This document shows positions 42,946 to 52,555 of a DNA stretch of 64,000 bases, piece after piece (the first letter of the stretch is position 1; every line of letters begins with the position of its first letter). The notes below the pieces were generated by a model. It was given only the letters and a program-made list of their open reading frames with translations, was not told the origin of the DNA and did not search any database. This stretch comes from Pedobacter sp. Hv1. Lineage in GTDB: Bacteria; Bacteroidota; Bacteroidia; Sphingobacteriales; Sphingobacteriaceae. The stretch spans positions 186,001-250,000 of the forward strand of contig NZ_LLWP01000004.1 of NCBI RefSeq assembly GCF_001412215.1, in the 5' to 3' direction. Both the position numbers and the translations under genes were made by a program.

Positions 42946-44427
42946 CTAATTTGATAGTGCTTTGATTAATTGTTTTTTCCAGTCTTGATAAATGGACTCG
43001 TATGCGGATGAGTTTTGAGGGGTAAGTTGTTTGAATAACTCGTGTTGTGAAAAGGCTGCTGCTGCATCTTTAAAAATACCTGCACCAATACCTGCACCCA
43101 AAGCGGCACCAACACTTCCATCGTTTTCATATAGTTCTACGGGTACACCTGTTACATCTACAAAGGTTTGTGCAAATAGATCACTTAAAAATAGATTTGC
43201 TTTGCCAGCCCTAATTACTTTTGGCTGCATTCCGTTTTCACGCATAATGTCTAATCCGTACCTGAATGAAAAAGCAATTCCTTCTTGTACTGCCCTGAAA
43301 ATATCTGATTGATTGTGGATATTGAGGTCGATATTGAGCAACTGTGCGCCAGTATATTTGTTGTTCAGCATTCGCTCTGCACCATTACCAAAAGGCAATA
43401 CCTTTAACCCTTTACTGCCAACTGGCGATTGTGCCGCAATATGGTTCAGTTCAGTGTAGGAGAGCTGTGGTGCAAAATTATGCTTGGCCCATCTGTACAT
43501 ACTGCCAGTACCATTGATACACAACAAAACACCGGTGTGTTTCTTTTCTGGGGCATAGGTAACATGTGCAAAGGTATTCACCCTCGATTGCGGATCGTGG
43601 GTCAATTGATCGCTTATCCCATATATTACACCAGAAGTACCTGCAGTAGCTGCAACCTCGCCAGGTTGAAGTACATTTAAAGACAAGGCATTGTTAGGTT
43701 GGTCGCCAGACTTATAAGCTACAGGTATTCCTGCTTTTAAACCCAATAGTTTGGCAATGTCTTCTTTTAGGTAACCATGTTCTGCAAAAAGAGGTCTTAT
43801 TTCTGGAATTAAGTTTTCATCTAGCCCATAATGGTCCATTACATCTCTAGAAATTTCATTGTTTTTAAAATCCCAGAAAATGCCTTCAGATAGGGCAGGG
43901 ATGCTGGTGGTAATTTCGCCAGTTAGTTTCATGGCAATAAAATCACCAGGCAACATTATTTTAGCAATACTACTATAGATATTAGGTTCATGTTGTTTTA
44001 CCCACGCTAATTTTGAAGCGGTAAAATTTCCTGGCGAATTTAAGAGGTGGTTTAATGATTTTTGATGCCCGATAGTATCAAAAGCTTTTTCGCCCAGCTC
44101 AACTGCTCTGCTATCACACCATATAATGCTATCGCGTAAAACTTCTTGGTGCTGATCTACCACCACCAAACCATGCATCTGATAGGCAATACCTATTGCT
44201 TTGATTTCTTTTAGATCGAAAAGATGGAGCGCATTTACTTTTAAGATGGCTTGTTGCGTATTGTGCCACCAATCCATTGGCGATTGTTCTGCCCAACCAG
44301 GCTGAATAGATTTGATGTGAGTCTCTTCGTCTGGATATTGTACAGTAGCTACACATTTTTGGGTGTGTACATTAACAACGGCAACTTTTATAGATGAAGT
44401 GCCTATATCAATCCCTAATAAATACAT
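42946..44427 (-). CDS. xylB: Xylulokinase
   Basis: This FGGY-family sugar kinase phosphorylates xylulose to xylulose-5-phosphate. The ATP-binding start [16 protein letters not shown], the substrate segment [10 protein letters not shown] and the C-terminal GGY-like region ([14 protein letters not shown]) are visible. I chose ATG 44427 because the protein then opens on the family's first strand (493 residues); an ATG at 44457 adds ten residues that overlap the operator. A LacI-type operator lies 22 bp upstream. Confidence 0.95.
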   Translation of the reverse strand: MYLLGIDIGTSSIKVAVVNVHTQKCVATVQYPDEETHIKSIQPGWAEQSPMDWWHNTQQAILKVNALHLFDLKEIKAIGIAYQMHGLVVVDQHQEVLRDSIIWCDSRAVELGEKAFDTIGHQKSLNHLLNSPGNFTASKLAWVKQHEPNIYSSIAKIMLPGDFIAMKLTGEITTSIPALSEGIFWDFKNNEISRDVMDHYGLDENLIPEIRPLFAEHGYLKEDIAKLLGLKAGIPVAYKSGDQPNNALSLNVLQPGEVAATAGTSGVIYGISDQLTHDPQSRVNTFAHVTYAPEKKHTGVLLCINGTGSMYRWAKHNFAPQLSYTELNHIAAQSPVGSKGLKVLPFGNGAERMLNNKYTGAQLLNIDLNIHNQSDIFRAVQEGIAFSFRYGLDIMRENGMQPKVIRAGKANLFLSDLFAQTFVDVTGVPVELYENDGSVGAALGAGIGAGIFKDAAAAFSQHELFKQLTPQNSSAYESIYQDWKKQLIKALSN

Positions 44428-44448
44428 TGAATTAAAATTTATATCTAG

Positions 44449-44470
44449 TTTATGCAAACGGTTGCATAAA
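44449..44470. promoter_or_regulatory. LacI-type operator in front of xylB
   Basis: A 22-bp near-perfect palindrome, TTTATGCAA-N4-TTGCATAAA with central CG (one mismatched pair), matches the form of LacI-family operators. It lies just upstream of the xylB start, so binding would block the xylB-xylA-symporter transcript. Confidence 0.8.
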
Positions 44471-44592
44471 GATATACGTTAATTTAACAAAGTCAAATAT
44501 TCTCTGTTTTTTTTCAAACTATTTTAAGAATTTCTGCAATTTATCTTCTTGATTTTCAACTATCGTGAAAAGAAGTATAAAAGTAAATGAGC

Positions 44593-45618
44593 TTAAGCAG
44601 TAGCAGAATTCTCCGTAGATTGTCTTTCAACCAAAGAAGGTTCTATTACCACGTGGCTAATGTTCTGGTAAGGATCTTCTTGTTGGATCATCTTTAAAAA
44701 TAGCTTTGCGCATTCACTACCCATTTGATTGGGGTGTTGGTCTATTGTAGATAGGTTAGGGGTAATGTAGTCGGAAAAGGCTTCGTTGGCAAAACCGATT
44801 ACCCCAATTTTAGGTGGGGTTTCGTTAATTTCTTTTAATTTTTTAATCACACCCAATGCGGTAAAGTCGTCTGCTGCAATAATCGCATCAGGTTGAAGTT
44901 CATTGCGCATCAGCTTAGCTGCCCCAAATCTGCCATCTTTAATGGATAGACCTCCAAAAATGATATTTTCTTCTAAAATAGGAAGATTGTTGTCTTTCAA
45001 TGCTAATTGGTAGCCTTTTAATCTATCGTTAAAAATCTTGATCTGGTGGATGGTAGTTACAAAAGCAATATTTCGATAACCCTGGTCAATTAAATGTTGG
45101 GTAGCGAGGTAACCTGCTTTAAAGTCATCTATGGTTACTGTTGGTGCTTTTAAATCCTCATGTACACGGTCAAACAGAACCAAAGGCTTCTGCTGTTTAA
45201 TAATTTCTGCAAAGTGAGCTACATCTTCAGTTTCTAGAGACATAGAAGCCATAATTCCGTCAACTTGGGCTTCTAATAAGGTTTTAACCCCATTGATCTC
45301 ATTTTCAACAGACTCATTAGATTGATAGAGAATAACACGATACCCACTGTCTTTTAAACCTTTTTCAATGCTATGGATAATAGAAGCAAAAAAATGGGCC
45401 TGTACACTAGGTACAATTACACCTATGATATAGGTTTTACCAGATTTTAACGCAGAAGCTAGGCGATTTGGGCTATAATTGAGCTTTTTGGCTGTTTTGA
45501 TCACAGCTTCTCTGGTGGTTTCGCTAATGGCAGGAAAACCACTAAGTGCTCGAGAAACAGTTGAAACTGTAATGTTTAGCTCTTTCGCAATATCGTATAT
45601 GGTGGTTTTCTTTTTCAC
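44593..45618 (-). CDS. LacI-family transcriptional regulator of the xylose cluster
   Basis: Residues 6-55 form the LacI helix-turn-helix and hinge (TTIYDIAKELNITVSTVSRA, then NYSPNRLASALKSG). The rest is a periplasmic-binding-protein-like sensor domain (YIIGVIVPSVQAHFFASII onwards), 341 residues in all. It is the first gene of the xylose cluster, and matching palindromes lie before xylB and before its own start, so it likely represses both and responds to xylose, a phosphorylated derivative or another sugar. Confidence 0.92.
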   Translation of the reverse strand: MKKKTTIYDIAKELNITVSTVSRALSGFPAISETTREAVIKTAKKLNYSPNRLASALKSGKTYIIGVIVPSVQAHFFASIIHSIEKGLKDSGYRVILYQSNESVENEINGVKTLLEAQVDGIMASMSLETEDVAHFAEIIKQQKPLVLFDRVHEDLKAPTVTIDDFKAGYLATQHLIDQGYRNIAFVTTIHQIKIFNDRLKGYQLALKDNNLPILEENIIFGGLSIKDGRFGAAKLMRNELQPDAIIAADDFTALGVIKKLKEINETPPKIGVIGFANEAFSDYITPNLSTIDQHPNQMGSECAKLFLKMIQQEDPYQNISHVVIEPSLVERQSTENSATA

Positions 45619-45710
45619 GTGTTAAAGTAAGTTAAAATCTATGATTTTTTTAGCAAACTAAATAAAAAATAGCAGCATTTCTACAATAGAAAAAAATAAT
45701 TGAAATAAAA

Positions 45711-45730
45711 TTATGCAACCGATTGCAATT
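45711..45730. promoter_or_regulatory. Second LacI-type operator, upstream of the regulator gene
   Basis: TGCAACCGATTGCA (core 45714-45727) with AT-rich flanks has the same TGCAA-n-CG-n-TTGCA form as the xylB operator and lies about 95 bp before the regulator start. Autoregulation is likely. The rest of the 45619-45995 gap is AT-rich and shows nothing else I can support. Confidence 0.7.
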
Positions 45731-45995
45731 TTGTAATATCCTTAAATTGTGACAATCAATAGGGCAAATAAACTAGTGCATTGGGTTTGAGCATTTTAAA
45801 GCTATGTAAGCATAAGATCTCATTATTGATCAGCTAATTTCTATTTTTCAATTATAATTAAAATCTAATTTTATTGCATTTCAATCAATTTTTAAGGGGC
45901 TTTTTTTGCGATTTTAGAATTATAAATGCTATTTTGAGCGAAATACAAAATCTATGATCATTTGGGGTGAAGAGCTCTGATATAACCAAATCAAA

Positions 45996-46535
45996 ATGCA
46001 GGTAAAAAAATATTTAGGAATTTCGGCAATGGTGGTGTTGATGGCATGTAACAATGCAACTAAACAACAAGCTGAAACTAAAGATTCTACTGCTCAACCA
46101 GTAGAAAAAATTGCGGCAACAGCAGTAAGCTTTAAGGAAGCAAAATTACAAACTATCTATACATCATATATTAGTTTAAAAGATGCATTGGTACTTGCTA
46201 AACCAACCGAAGCACAAACTGCAGCAAAAGCATTAGCCGCAGAACTAAAAAATTATAGTGGTTGCGAAAACACAGCCCTGATTGCTCAAAAAATAGAGAG
46301 CTTAAAAGATCTTGCAGGGCAACGCAAAGAATTTACAGCTTTAAGTTCTGATATTATTGCCATGTTTAAACATGCCGAATTAAGTTCGGGTGCAATATTT
46401 GTTCAACATTGCCCAATGGCTAACAAAGGAGATGGGGGAGATTGGTTGGCATCAGAGAAAAAGATTCAAAACCCATATTATGGAAGTGAGATGATGGAAT
46501 GTGGGGCCGTAATAGAAGAAATTAAAGCGAAATAA
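45996..46535 (+). CDS. DUF3347 lipoprotein
   Basis: The signal ends in a lipobox LMAC (Cys18). After a low-complexity linker, the helical domain shows TIYTSYISLKDALV, and the C-terminal pattern FVQHCPMANKGDGGDWLAS plus MMECG is diagnostic of DUF3347. This domain is also found on CusB-like metal-efflux adaptors, where its His/Cys/Met residues suggest copper or other metal binding. Here it is a free 179-residue lipoprotein. It stands alone upstream of citrate synthase. Confidence 0.88.
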   Translation: MQVKKYLGISAMVVLMACNNATKQQAETKDSTAQPVEKIAATAVSFKEAKLQTIYTSYISLKDALVLAKPTEAQTAAKALAAELKNYSGCENTALIAQKIESLKDLAGQRKEFTALSSDIIAMFKHAELSSGAIFVQHCPMANKGDGGDWLASEKKIQNPYYGSEMMECGAVIEEIKAK

Positions 46536-46630
46536 TTTTTTCATTTAATATGGAGGCTTTTCATGTAAAAATTAACATGAATTTAACATCATTGTTAAGT
46601 TTGAAAGCCGTTTTTTAAAAACAGATTAAC

Positions 46631-46638
46631 TATTTTTG
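46631..46638 (+). promoter_or_regulatory. Candidate -7 box of citrate synthase
   Basis: TATTTTTG matches TAnnTTTG and lies 22 bp before the gltA ATG. The -33 partner is not clear. Confidence 0.4.
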
Positions 46639-46660
46639 TTATTTATAAATTATAAGATAT

Positions 46661-47950
46661 ATGTCAGCTATTGCAGAAATTAAGATAGACGGTAAAACTT
46701 ACGAGTTTCCAGTAATTACTGGAACCGAGGGTGAGAAGGCCATCGATATTTCAAAATTAAGAGACCTTACTGGTCACATTACTTTAGATTTAGGTTATAA
46801 AAACACTGGATCTACAAAAAGTGCCATTACTTTTTTAGATGGTGAATTAGGTATTTTAAAATATCGTGGTTACCCTATTGAGCAATTAGCAGAAAAGTCT
46901 ACTTTTTTAGAGGTTGCTTATTTATTGATATATGGCGTTTTGCCTAAACAACAAGAGTTGGATGAATTCCAAAGCACAATTAGTAGACATACACTGATCC
47001 ATGAGGATATGAAGAAGTTTTTAGATGGTTATCCTTCTAAATCACATCCTATGGCTCAAGTTGCTTCTCTGGTTTGTTCTTTATCTACTTTTTATCCAGA
47101 GTCGTTAAATGCAAATTCTTCGAAAGAAGAAATGAATTTAACCATGATCAAATTGTTGGCTAAATTCCCAACTATTGTTTCTTTCATCTATAAAAAATCT
47201 TTAGGACATCCACTAATCTATCCTAAAAACAAATACGATTATGTTACCAATTTCATGAACATGATCTTTGGTCAACGTACAGAAGAAGTAGAAATCGATC
47301 CTGTGGTAGTAAGCGCAATGAATACTTTGTTAATTCTGCATGCAGATCATGAGCAAAACTGTTCAGCTTCTACTGTAAGAATGGTAGGTTCGTCTGATTG
47401 TAATTTATACGCTTCTGTATCTGCAGGTATCTCTGCTTTATGGGGCCCATTACATGGTGGTGCAAACCAAGCAGTAATCGAAATGTTAGAGCTGATCAAA
47501 GAAGATGGTGGTGATACAGAAAAATGGATCAACAAAGCTAAAGACAAAAATGATCCTTTCCGTATGATGGGCTTTGGTCACCGTGTATACAAAAACTTTG
47601 ATCCAAGAGCAAAAATCATTAAAAAAGCTTGTGATGATATCTTAGAAAAATTAGGTATCAATGATCCAGTATTAGAGATTGCTAAAAAATTAGAAGAAGC
47701 GGCTTTGAACGATCCTTACTTTATCGATCGTAAATTGTATCCAAACGTAGATTTCTATTCAGGTATCATTTACAGAGCATTGGGTTTCCCAACTGATATG
47801 TTTACGGTATTGTTTGCCCTAGGTCGTTTACCAGGATGGATTGCACAATGGAAAGAGATGCATGAGAACAAAGAACCAATTGGTCGCCCTCGTCAGGTTT
47901 ATGTTGGCGATGTGAACATGGAATTTGTTGATATTGCAGACAGAAAATAA
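46661..47950 (+). CDS. gltA: Citrate synthase
   Basis: This hexameric type II citrate synthase condenses oxaloacetate and acetyl-CoA at the entry of the TCA cycle. Catalytic residues lie in WGPLHGGANQAV (first His), MMGFGHRVYKNFDPRA (second His) and YPNVDFYSGIIYRALG (Asp). Length is 429, as in E. coli GltA. It has a candidate promoter box just upstream and a strong terminator after it. Confidence 0.98.
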   Translation: MSAIAEIKIDGKTYEFPVITGTEGEKAIDISKLRDLTGHITLDLGYKNTGSTKSAITFLDGELGILKYRGYPIEQLAEKSTFLEVAYLLIYGVLPKQQELDEFQSTISRHTLIHEDMKKFLDGYPSKSHPMAQVASLVCSLSTFYPESLNANSSKEEMNLTMIKLLAKFPTIVSFIYKKSLGHPLIYPKNKYDYVTNFMNMIFGQRTEEVEIDPVVVSAMNTLLILHADHEQNCSASTVRMVGSSDCNLYASVSAGISALWGPLHGGANQAVIEMLELIKEDGGDTEKWINKAKDKNDPFRMMGFGHRVYKNFDPRAKIIKKACDDILEKLGINDPVLEIAKKLEEAALNDPYFIDRKLYPNVDFYSGIIYRALGFPTDMFTVLFALGRLPGWIAQWKEMHENKEPIGRPRQVYVGDVNMEFVDIADRK

Positions 47951-47967
47951 AACTGAATAATCAATTC

Positions 47968-48006
47968 ATAAAAAAGGCTCATTAGTAATAATGAGCCTTT
48001 TCTTTT
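47968..48006. terminator. Bidirectional terminator between gltA and the DUF3667 gene
   Basis: An AAAAGGCTCATTA / TAATGAGCCTTTT stem with a 4-nt loop has T's after it on the plus strand and a run of A's before it, so it can serve both convergent genes. Confidence 0.88.
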
Positions 48007-48018
48007 GTATACTGCTTT

Positions 48019-49143
48019 TTATACTGCAATGTAATAGATGATATTTAGAATAATTACCTCTGTAATTTTAAAAGCAACACTATAAAGGGCAAATATGGCA
48101 ATCATTCTCCATACAGTTGTAGAATTGCTACGGTTATAAAAAATCTTCAAGCTTTTAAACATATACCATAATAACCAAGCTACTACCACAAAGGAAACAA
48201 CGCTGGCCAATATAGAAGCATTTCCAAAAACATACTTGTTAAGTGGTTTGGTAATAATTTGCACCAAAAAGAATGCGGTCATTCCGTGTATGGTGAAAAT
48301 GAGATGATCTAGGTAATAGATATGGTTTTTTCTAAAATTGATCGAAATGAAAAGCGCCATCAGCGGCATTAGTAAGAAATATTGTTTCGGGCGGTTATGT
48401 TCCAATTGTTCTTGGATAATTTCTGAATTTTGTCCCATTTCTATACTACGTTTTTTAACCAGTCTTTCAAAGAAATTATCCTGTTCCATCATAGGTAATT
48501 TCTTTTGTCTGGCTAGGTAGGAGAGATAGGTACTATCTTGTCTACTGATATGGATAAGGTCGAGTTCCTCAATAATTTCAGTCAATGAGTCAGATTTTTT
48601 AACCAAATTCTGAGCCTTCAATTCTCTTAAAACGGTGTCTTGTTGTTTAAAGGTATATCTAGAGAAGGTCTCTTTAACCATGCTTTGCTTTATCGATTTT
48701 TTGGCTTTACTAACGAGCTTACTTTTACCAAGATTAAGCTCATCTAATGGTTGTTCCAAACTATCGAGCGCATCTGCTTTGTGTATGTTTTGGGCAACAA
48801 CGGCACGTTCTTTTTCTGCCTTATGTTTTTTATTAGGTGTAGAAACAACTAAGAAATAAACAATGGATACAAAAATATACATGCTTACCGGATTGATGTA
48901 TCTGGCTCTTTTGCCCGCTAGATAATCTAAAGTTACTTTTCCGGGTTTGGTTAATAAGGGAACTAAGGTTTGAAAAAACTTATTGTCGAAATGGAAATAA
49001 TGGGCAATACTATGACTAATAAACTGCCAAAAGTTTTCTTTAAGCTCTAAATTGGGTTGCCCACAGCTACTGCAATAATGTTCTTCTACATGAGAGCCAC
49101 AATTTAAGCAATTGTGGTCTTTTCTATATTTTCCGTTAGACAT
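48019..49143 (-). CDS. DUF3667 membrane protein (second of a tandem pair)
   Basis: The N-terminus is a zinc-ribbon with CLNCG and CSSCGQPN, followed by the DUF3667 core (ISHSIAHYFHFDNKFFQTL, TLDYLAGKRARYINPVSMYI). The first membrane helix follows (FVSIVYFLVV), then a long polar coiled region and three or four C-terminal helices. Function is unknown. The 45 bp between it and the upstream paralogue suggest one operon and an old duplication; the zinc ribbon and core are conserved while the coiled regions differ. Confidence 0.88.
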   Translation of the reverse strand: MSNGKYRKDHNCLNCGSHVEEHYCSSCGQPNLELKENFWQFISHSIAHYFHFDNKFFQTLVPLLTKPGKVTLDYLAGKRARYINPVSMYIFVSIVYFLVVSTPNKKHKAEKERAVVAQNIHKADALDSLEQPLDELNLGKSKLVSKAKKSIKQSMVKETFSRYTFKQQDTVLRELKAQNLVKKSDSLTEIIEELDLIHISRQDSTYLSYLARQKKLPMMEQDNFFERLVKKRSIEMGQNSEIIQEQLEHNRPKQYFLLMPLMALFISINFRKNHIYYLDHLIFTIHGMTAFFLVQIITKPLNKYVFGNASILASVVSFVVVAWLLWYMFKSLKIFYNRSNSTTVWRMIAIFALYSVAFKITEVIILNIIYYIAV

Positions 49144-49188
49144 TAAAAAAGGAAGATTTTGATTTTAAAAACTCAATTTTACAAAATA

Positions 49189-50280
49189 TTAGACCATTAC
49201 AAAACTAAAGGCCATTACAATTAAAATACAAATGGTGAATACGATTACATAACAAAAGCCCAAGAAGAAGATTTTGAGTATGGTTATCCATCTTTTGCTT
49301 CCATAAAATGTTCGCAAAGATCGGTAGATATACCATAGGATGTAGATCACACCTAAAAACTCAAGCCAACCATCAATATTTACCACAAATCCAAATAGCC
49401 ATTTGAGTAACATCATAGCCAAAACGCTTAAGAATATAGCCGAATGCAAGTGGAAAGAATAGATGATATGTTCGTAATAGAATTTCTTTTTATTGATGTA
49501 GACTAATTTGAGAATCAATGCAAATAATGGCAACAAAAGGAACATCATTTTAGGAATATTGTGTAATAAATCTTCTTTAAATTTCTCTCCTGGATTTGGA
49601 TATTGATTGAGCTCTATAACTCTTTTTGAAAAATAGTGTTTGATAAAACCATCTCTTTCTGCTTTTGGAAGTGCCAATTGTTTTTTTTCATATTGGGCAA
49701 CAGTCGTATCATTTGATACCCAATCGCCACGCCATTTACTTTTCTTTTTCTTTGTCCCCATTCCAAATTTAATACCAGCATTGCTACTATCTTTTAGAAC
49801 GTCTTTTTTAGCTTCATTTATAATACTATCCTTCAGTTTGCGATCTACAGGAATATAAGCTAAAGTTTTTTCTAAACGTTTTACATCAATATTAGTTAAA
49901 CTATCTTTTTCTGTTGGCTTTAAGGTAGTAGTCGTTTTTGTTTCTTTAGCTTCACTCTTCTCGGGTTTTTGCCCGCTAAAAATGGCAATGAAAAAAACAA
50001 TGCTTATAAAAATATATAAACGGATAGGATGGATGAATGAAACCCTTTTCCCTTCTACATATAATTTGGTCAATTGACCGGGTTTGAGCAAAAGAGGTTT
50101 CAGAGTACCAAAAAACTTATGTTCGAAGTGAAAATAATCTGCAATAGCGTGTGCTACCATATGTAGCGCATCTTCCTTTACAATAATATTCTCTTGACCA
50201 CAATTTGGACAAAATTTTTCCTCTACAATATGGCCGCAATTAAGACAATCTTTTTCTTTTCTGAGTTTAACGGATGACAT
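49189..50280 (-). CDS. DUF3667 membrane protein (first of a tandem pair)
   Basis: Same plan as its neighbour: zinc ribbon CLNCGHIVEEKFCPNCGQEN, DUF3667 core (HAIADYFHFEHKFFGTLKPL, LTKLYVEGKRVSFIHPIRLY), a membrane helix, a charged middle and C-terminal helices. No enzymatic motif is visible. It precedes the second copy by 45 bp and follows the NupG-type transporter gene by 35 bp on the same strand, but there is no sign that transport and these proteins are linked functionally. Confidence 0.88.
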   Translation of the reverse strand: MSSVKLRKEKDCLNCGHIVEEKFCPNCGQENIIVKEDALHMVAHAIADYFHFEHKFFGTLKPLLLKPGQLTKLYVEGKRVSFIHPIRLYIFISIVFFIAIFSGQKPEKSEAKETKTTTTLKPTEKDSLTNIDVKRLEKTLAYIPVDRKLKDSIINEAKKDVLKDSSNAGIKFGMGTKKKKSKWRGDWVSNDTTVAQYEKKQLALPKAERDGFIKHYFSKRVIELNQYPNPGEKFKEDLLHNIPKMMFLLLPLFALILKLVYINKKKFYYEHIIYSFHLHSAIFLSVLAMMLLKWLFGFVVNIDGWLEFLGVIYILWYIYRSLRTFYGSKRWITILKIFFLGFCYVIVFTICILIVMAFSFVMV

Positions 50281-50315
50281 GGGGATGAAATGTGATTGAT
50301 TTAAGCGCTTTTTAA

Positions 50316-51701
50316 TTAGTGACTGATAGCTTCGATGGCTTCTACTTCAGCTCTGGTATGTTTATGTTTAAAAAAGATCACAAACAAAACCGTAATGATT
50401 AAAGCATAAATGGTAAAAGAAAGCCAGATATGGTGCCAATCTTTCATATTGATAGCCTTATCAAAAGTTCCATTTTCTAATATGTTTACACCTTGTGTTT
50501 TTACAAAACTAAGTAGATGGCTATTTGTAGTTTCTGATCCTACAAAATCAGCAGTAGCTTGGAGTGAGGTAAATGTTTTGGTAAAGTATTTATCAATCAT
50601 CCAACCAGAAACCAAACTGCCAAATACGGCACCAAAACCATTGGTCATCATCATGAACAGGCCTTGTGCAGACGAACGTGTTTTTGCAGTGGTAGAGGTT
50701 TCTACAAATAATGAACCTGAGATATTAAAGAAATCGAAAGCCATACCATACACTACGCACGACATTACGATCATCCATAAATTGCCAGACGGATCGCCAT
50801 AGGCAAAAAGACCAAAACGGAAAACCCATGCTAGCATGGCAATGATCATTACTTTTTTAATGCCAAATCGTTTTAAGAAAAATGGAATAGCCAAAATAAA
50901 TAAGGTCTCAGAAATCTGAGAGATAGACATGATAATGGTAGAATATTTCACTACAAAAGAATCTACATATTTAGGAAAGTGCTTAAACTCATCCAAAAAT
51001 ACGTCTCCATAAGCATTTGTTAATTGTAATGCTCCACCTAAAAACATAGAAAAGATAAAGAACAAAGCCATTTTATAATTTGCAAATAGCTTAAATGCTT
51101 CTAAACCTAATTTTTGTACCAAGGTTGTTTTCTCATCAATTAGTTTAGATGGTTTACAAGCAGGTAACGTTAAAGCATAAATGCCCAAGCCTAATGCAGC
51201 AATACCAGCAATATAAAACTGATAGGCGCTTGCTTTGCTGTCTGTTAAGTTGGTAATCCACATGGCTGCAATGAAACCAACAGTACCCCAAACTCTAATA
51301 GGAGGGAAATCTTTAACAACATCTAATTTACCTGATTTTAGGGTAGTATAAGATATGGAATTGCATAAAGAGATGGTTGGCATGTAAAAACACATGGCCA
51401 ATAACATTACCCAGAAAAATGCATTAGGGGTTTCAACCTGTGGTAAATAAAATAATACCCCAGCATATAAAATATGAAGCATTGCATACAGTTTCTCAGC
51501 ATTGATCCACTTGTCTGCAATAATACCTGTAATGGTAGGCATAAATAACGAAGCAAAACCCATAGTGGCAAAAATGGCTCCGAACTGTGTGCCATCCCAT
51601 TGTTTGGTGCCAAACCAATAATTGGCAATTGTAATCAGCCAAGCACCCCAAACAAAGAATTGTAGAAAATTCATCAGGGTTAAGCGAAACTTAATGTTCA
51701 T
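50316..51701 (-). CDS. Nucleoside:H+ symporter, NupG-type major facilitator
   Basis: The 461-residue protein has 12 predicted membrane helices and NupG-family features: FRLTLMNFLQFFVWGAWLI at the start, IADKWINAEKL in the loop after helix 2, and a mid-protein cytoplasmic break. It would import nucleosides or related compounds with protons. I chose ATG 51701, which starts the family N-terminus; an ATG at 51761 adds a polar stretch not expected for this family. Confidence 0.85.
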   Translation of the reverse strand: MNIKFRLTLMNFLQFFVWGAWLITIANYWFGTKQWDGTQFGAIFATMGFASLFMPTITGIIADKWINAEKLYAMLHILYAGVLFYLPQVETPNAFFWVMLLAMCFYMPTISLCNSISYTTLKSGKLDVVKDFPPIRVWGTVGFIAAMWITNLTDSKASAYQFYIAGIAALGLGIYALTLPACKPSKLIDEKTTLVQKLGLEAFKLFANYKMALFFIFSMFLGGALQLTNAYGDVFLDEFKHFPKYVDSFVVKYSTIIMSISQISETLFILAIPFFLKRFGIKKVMIIAMLAWVFRFGLFAYGDPSGNLWMIVMSCVVYGMAFDFFNISGSLFVETSTTAKTRSSAQGLFMMMTNGFGAVFGSLVSGWMIDKYFTKTFTSLQATADFVGSETTNSHLLSFVKTQGVNILENGTFDKAINMKDWHHIWLSFTIYALIITVLFVIFFKHKHTRAEVEAIEAISH

Positions 51702-51877
51702 ATTAGAATAGTTTTTTTGTTGATTTAAAAGCAGCCGTAAGTTATCATTATTTTGAAACAATAACTACATGCCTATCAAAAATGTTGAAATAGCAAGAGA
51801 TTTTTAGCAATTGTTCTGATAAGGATGAACTAGGATATCATAAAATGCTAAAATGGTAAACTGAAAATTGGGATTGA

Positions 51878-52492
51878 TTAAGCTGAATTTCTTTTATTGA
51901 TTTCATCTCTAATGCGAGCCGCTTTTTCATAAGCTTCTTCAGCTAGCGCTTCTTCCAGTTTTTCTTGAAGTTCTTCGATGGTTAATGATTGATAACCAGA
52001 GCCAGGAATAGTGGTGGGAATATCTTCAGAGCTGTGTTCTTTGGTAATGGCTTCCATGTTTTCTAAGAACAGAAAATCATTGCCTTCAATAACAATTCCT
52101 GCAGACGATAGAATGAATTCGTAAGTATAGATGACGGCATTAAATCGAACAGCTAAAGCAATGGCATCTGATGTTCGAGCGTCAATTTCTTGGGTGCTTT
52201 GCCCATCTGTACAAATTAGTTTGGCAAAGAAAACACCATCAACCAAGTTGTAGATAATAATTTCTAAAATTTCGATATGATAAGCTTGCGCAAAAGATTT
52301 GAAGAGATCGTGCGTAAGTGGACGCGTAGGGGTCATCTTTTCAATTTCTATAGCAATGGCCTGTGCTTCAAAAGCGCCAATAATAATAGGCAAACGTCTT
52401 CTTCCATTTACTTCGCCCAGAACCAATGCATAAGCTCCAGATTGTGTTTGGCTATAAGATAAGCCTACGATATCGAGTTTTACTTTTTTCAT
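51878..52492 (-). CDS. Bifunctional nuclease-domain (DUF151) protein with UVR motif
   Basis: Residues 1-135 match the DUF151/BFN domain (YALVLGEVNGRRRLPIIIGAFEA, DARTSDAIALAVRF). The tail has an UvrB/UvrC-interaction-type motif (ELQEKLEEALAEEAYEKAAR). DUF151 members have been described as nucleases on DNA and RNA in plants; in bacteria the role is unproven. The fusion is common in Bacteroidota. It lies 63 bp after etfA on the same strand, with a stem-loop between them. Confidence 0.9.
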   Translation of the reverse strand: MKKVKLDIVGLSYSQTQSGAYALVLGEVNGRRRLPIIIGAFEAQAIAIEIEKMTPTRPLTHDLFKSFAQAYHIEILEIIIYNLVDGVFFAKLICTDGQSTQEIDARTSDAIALAVRFNAVIYTYEFILSSAGIVIEGNDFLFLENMEAITKEHSSEDIPTTIPGSGYQSLTIEELQEKLEEALAEEAYEKAARIRDEINKRNSA

Positions 52493-52510
52493 AAATTGTA
52501 AATGTCATTT

Positions 52511-52541
52511 AGAGCCTATCAAAATATTTTCAATAGGCTCT
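52511..52541 (-). terminator. Stem-loop after etfA
   Basis: An AGAGCCTAT / ATAGGCTCT stem encloses a 13-nt AT-rich loop, but no T run follows. It may attenuate or end the etfBA transcript, or stabilise its 3' end. Confidence 0.5.
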
Positions 52542-52555
52542 AAACAACAATGTAA

